Part shown: positions 63,423 to 64,000 of the stretch, piece by piece
Layout: the number at the start of each line of letters is the position of its first letter
Numbering within the stretch: the first letter of the stretch is position 1
From: an uncultured Bacillaceae bacterium
GTDB taxonomy: Bacteria > Bacillota > Bacilli > Bacillales > Cytobacillaceae
Direction: 5' to 3'
NCBI GenBank assembly: GCA_937995745.1
Contig: CALKIU010000115.1
Span: 1-64,000, forward strand
Length of the DNA: 64,000 nucleotides
The notes under the pieces: model-generated
What the model saw: the letters and a program-made list of their open reading frames with translations, nothing else
What the model was told of the DNA's origin: nothing
Database searches by the model: none
Program-made: the position numbers and the translations under genes

Positions 63423-64000
63423 TTGAACGGAAAAAATATTTTGCTGTGTGTAACCGGGGGAATTGCCGTATACAAGGCTGCCGCTTTGACGAGCAAGCTC
63501 ACCCAGGCGGGCGCTTTTGTCAGGGTCATTCTAAGCGAAGCGGCTGCCGAGTTTGTGCAACCATTGACGTTTCAGGCATTATCGAGACATGAAGTATATG
63601 TGGATACATTTGATGAGAAGAATCCGCAAAAAATTGCCCATATCGACTTGGCGGATTGGGCCGATTTAATTATTGTCGCTCCCGCCACTGCCAATACGAT
63701 CGGAAAATTGGCCAACGGCATTGCTGATAACATGGTCACGACAACATTGCTGGCAGCTACATGCCCCATATGGATAGCGCCGTCGATGAATGTCCATATG
63801 TATGAGCATCCGGCCGTACAAAAAAATATGAAAACCCTCCGTGACTACGGCTATCGATTTATTGAACCGGGGGAAGGATATTTGGCTTGCGGCTACGTGG
63901 GAAAGGGCCGCTTGGAAGAACCGGAAAAAATCGTTGCTCTTGTGGAACAATATTTTCGTTCGCAAACAGGTATTTTAAAAGGGAAAAAAGTCGTTGTCAC
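63423..64000 (+). CDS. coaBC: Phosphopantothenoylcysteine decarboxylase/synthase CoaBC (5' part)
   Basis: The first 192 residues of the bifunctional enzyme that makes and decarboxylates phosphopantothenoylcysteine. The visible part is the FMN-dependent CoaC domain: LLCVTGGIAVYKAAAL, the catalytic His in AHIDLADWADLIIVAPATANTIGKLANGIADN, APSMNVHMY, and the LACGYVGKGRLEEP flap with the catalytic Cys. The TTG start at 63423 follows AAAGGA; an in-frame ATG at 63405 is the alternative. The gene runs off the window end, so the CoaB domain is not seen. Confidence 0.95.
   Translation, partial: MNGKNILLCVTGGIAVYKAAALTSKLTQAGAFVRVILSEAAAEFVQPLTFQALSRHEVYVDTFDEKNPQKIAHIDLADWADLIIVAPATANTIGKLANGIADNMVTTTLLAATCPIWIAPSMNVHMYEHPAVQKNMKTLRDYGYRFIEPGEGYLACGYVGKGRLEEPEKIVALVEQYFRSQTGILKGKKVVV

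Noticed and set aside
1..64000. Mobile elements, CRISPR arrays, tRNA or rRNA genes
   Set aside because: None found on reading both strands; gene order is conserved core chromosome.

Overview
The window is a core-chromosome segment of an endospore-forming Bacillaceae bacterium (Firmicutes). It carries sporulation-only genes (spoVD, spoVE, spoIIGA, sigE, sigG, gerR, ylbJ), bacillithiol synthesis (bshC), a meso-DAP type MurE and a PyrR-controlled pyr operon. Gene order closely follows the Bacillus subtilis rsmD (ylbH) to coaBC interval. The proteins align well, from memory, with B. subtilis and Geobacillus homologues, but I cannot name a species. I see no transposons, prophage, CRISPR, tRNA or rRNA genes.

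Layout. 1-9040: rsmD-coaD; convergent ylbJ and tmcAL (ylbM) on the minus strand around ylbK-ylbL; then ylbN-rpmF, an accessory crotonase-family gene and gerR. 9110-12129: panE, a DUF3397 membrane protein and bshC. 12283-31724: the division and cell wall (dcw) cluster mraZ-rsmH-ftsL-pbpB-spoVD-murE-[53-codon ORF]-mraY-murD-spoVE-murG-murB-divIB-ylxW-ylxX-sbp-ftsA-ftsZ. 31885-34809: the spoIIGA-sigE-sigG sporulation sigma block. 35027-39030: ylmC-pgeF-ylmE-sepF-ylmG-ylmH-divIVA. 39027-44229: T-box controlled ileS, ylyA, lspA and ylyB. 44226-56236: the full UMP pathway operon pyrR-P-B-C-AA-AB-K-D-F-E. 56274-64000: rqcH (minus), a Ca2+ P-type ATPase, yicC-family yloC, remA, gmk, rpoZ and the start of coaBC, cut by the window end.

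How it fits together. The dcw genes make lipid II (MurE, MurD, MraY, MurG, MurB), flip or polymerise it (SpoVE, PbpB, SpoVD) and build the divisome (FtsA, FtsZ, FtsL, DivIB, SepF, DivIVA). SpoIIGA activates pro-SigE in the mother cell, and SigG then acts in the forespore. Visible control elements include three 10-nt spaced GTGG repeats before mraZ, a sporulation-type promoter with 22-nt spacing before spoIIGA, a possible SD-sequestering leader before sigG, an isoleucine T-box before ileS, and two PyrR attenuators (not the three of B. subtilis) in the pyr operon.

Most is ordinary housekeeping sequence. The points most worth a second look are a PyrAA (CPSase small subunit) whose catalytic cysteine is aspartate, the 53-codon ORF fitted exactly between murE and mraY, a crotonase lacking both usual glutamates, and the missing third pyr attenuator. 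I did not find a clearly new multi-gene system.
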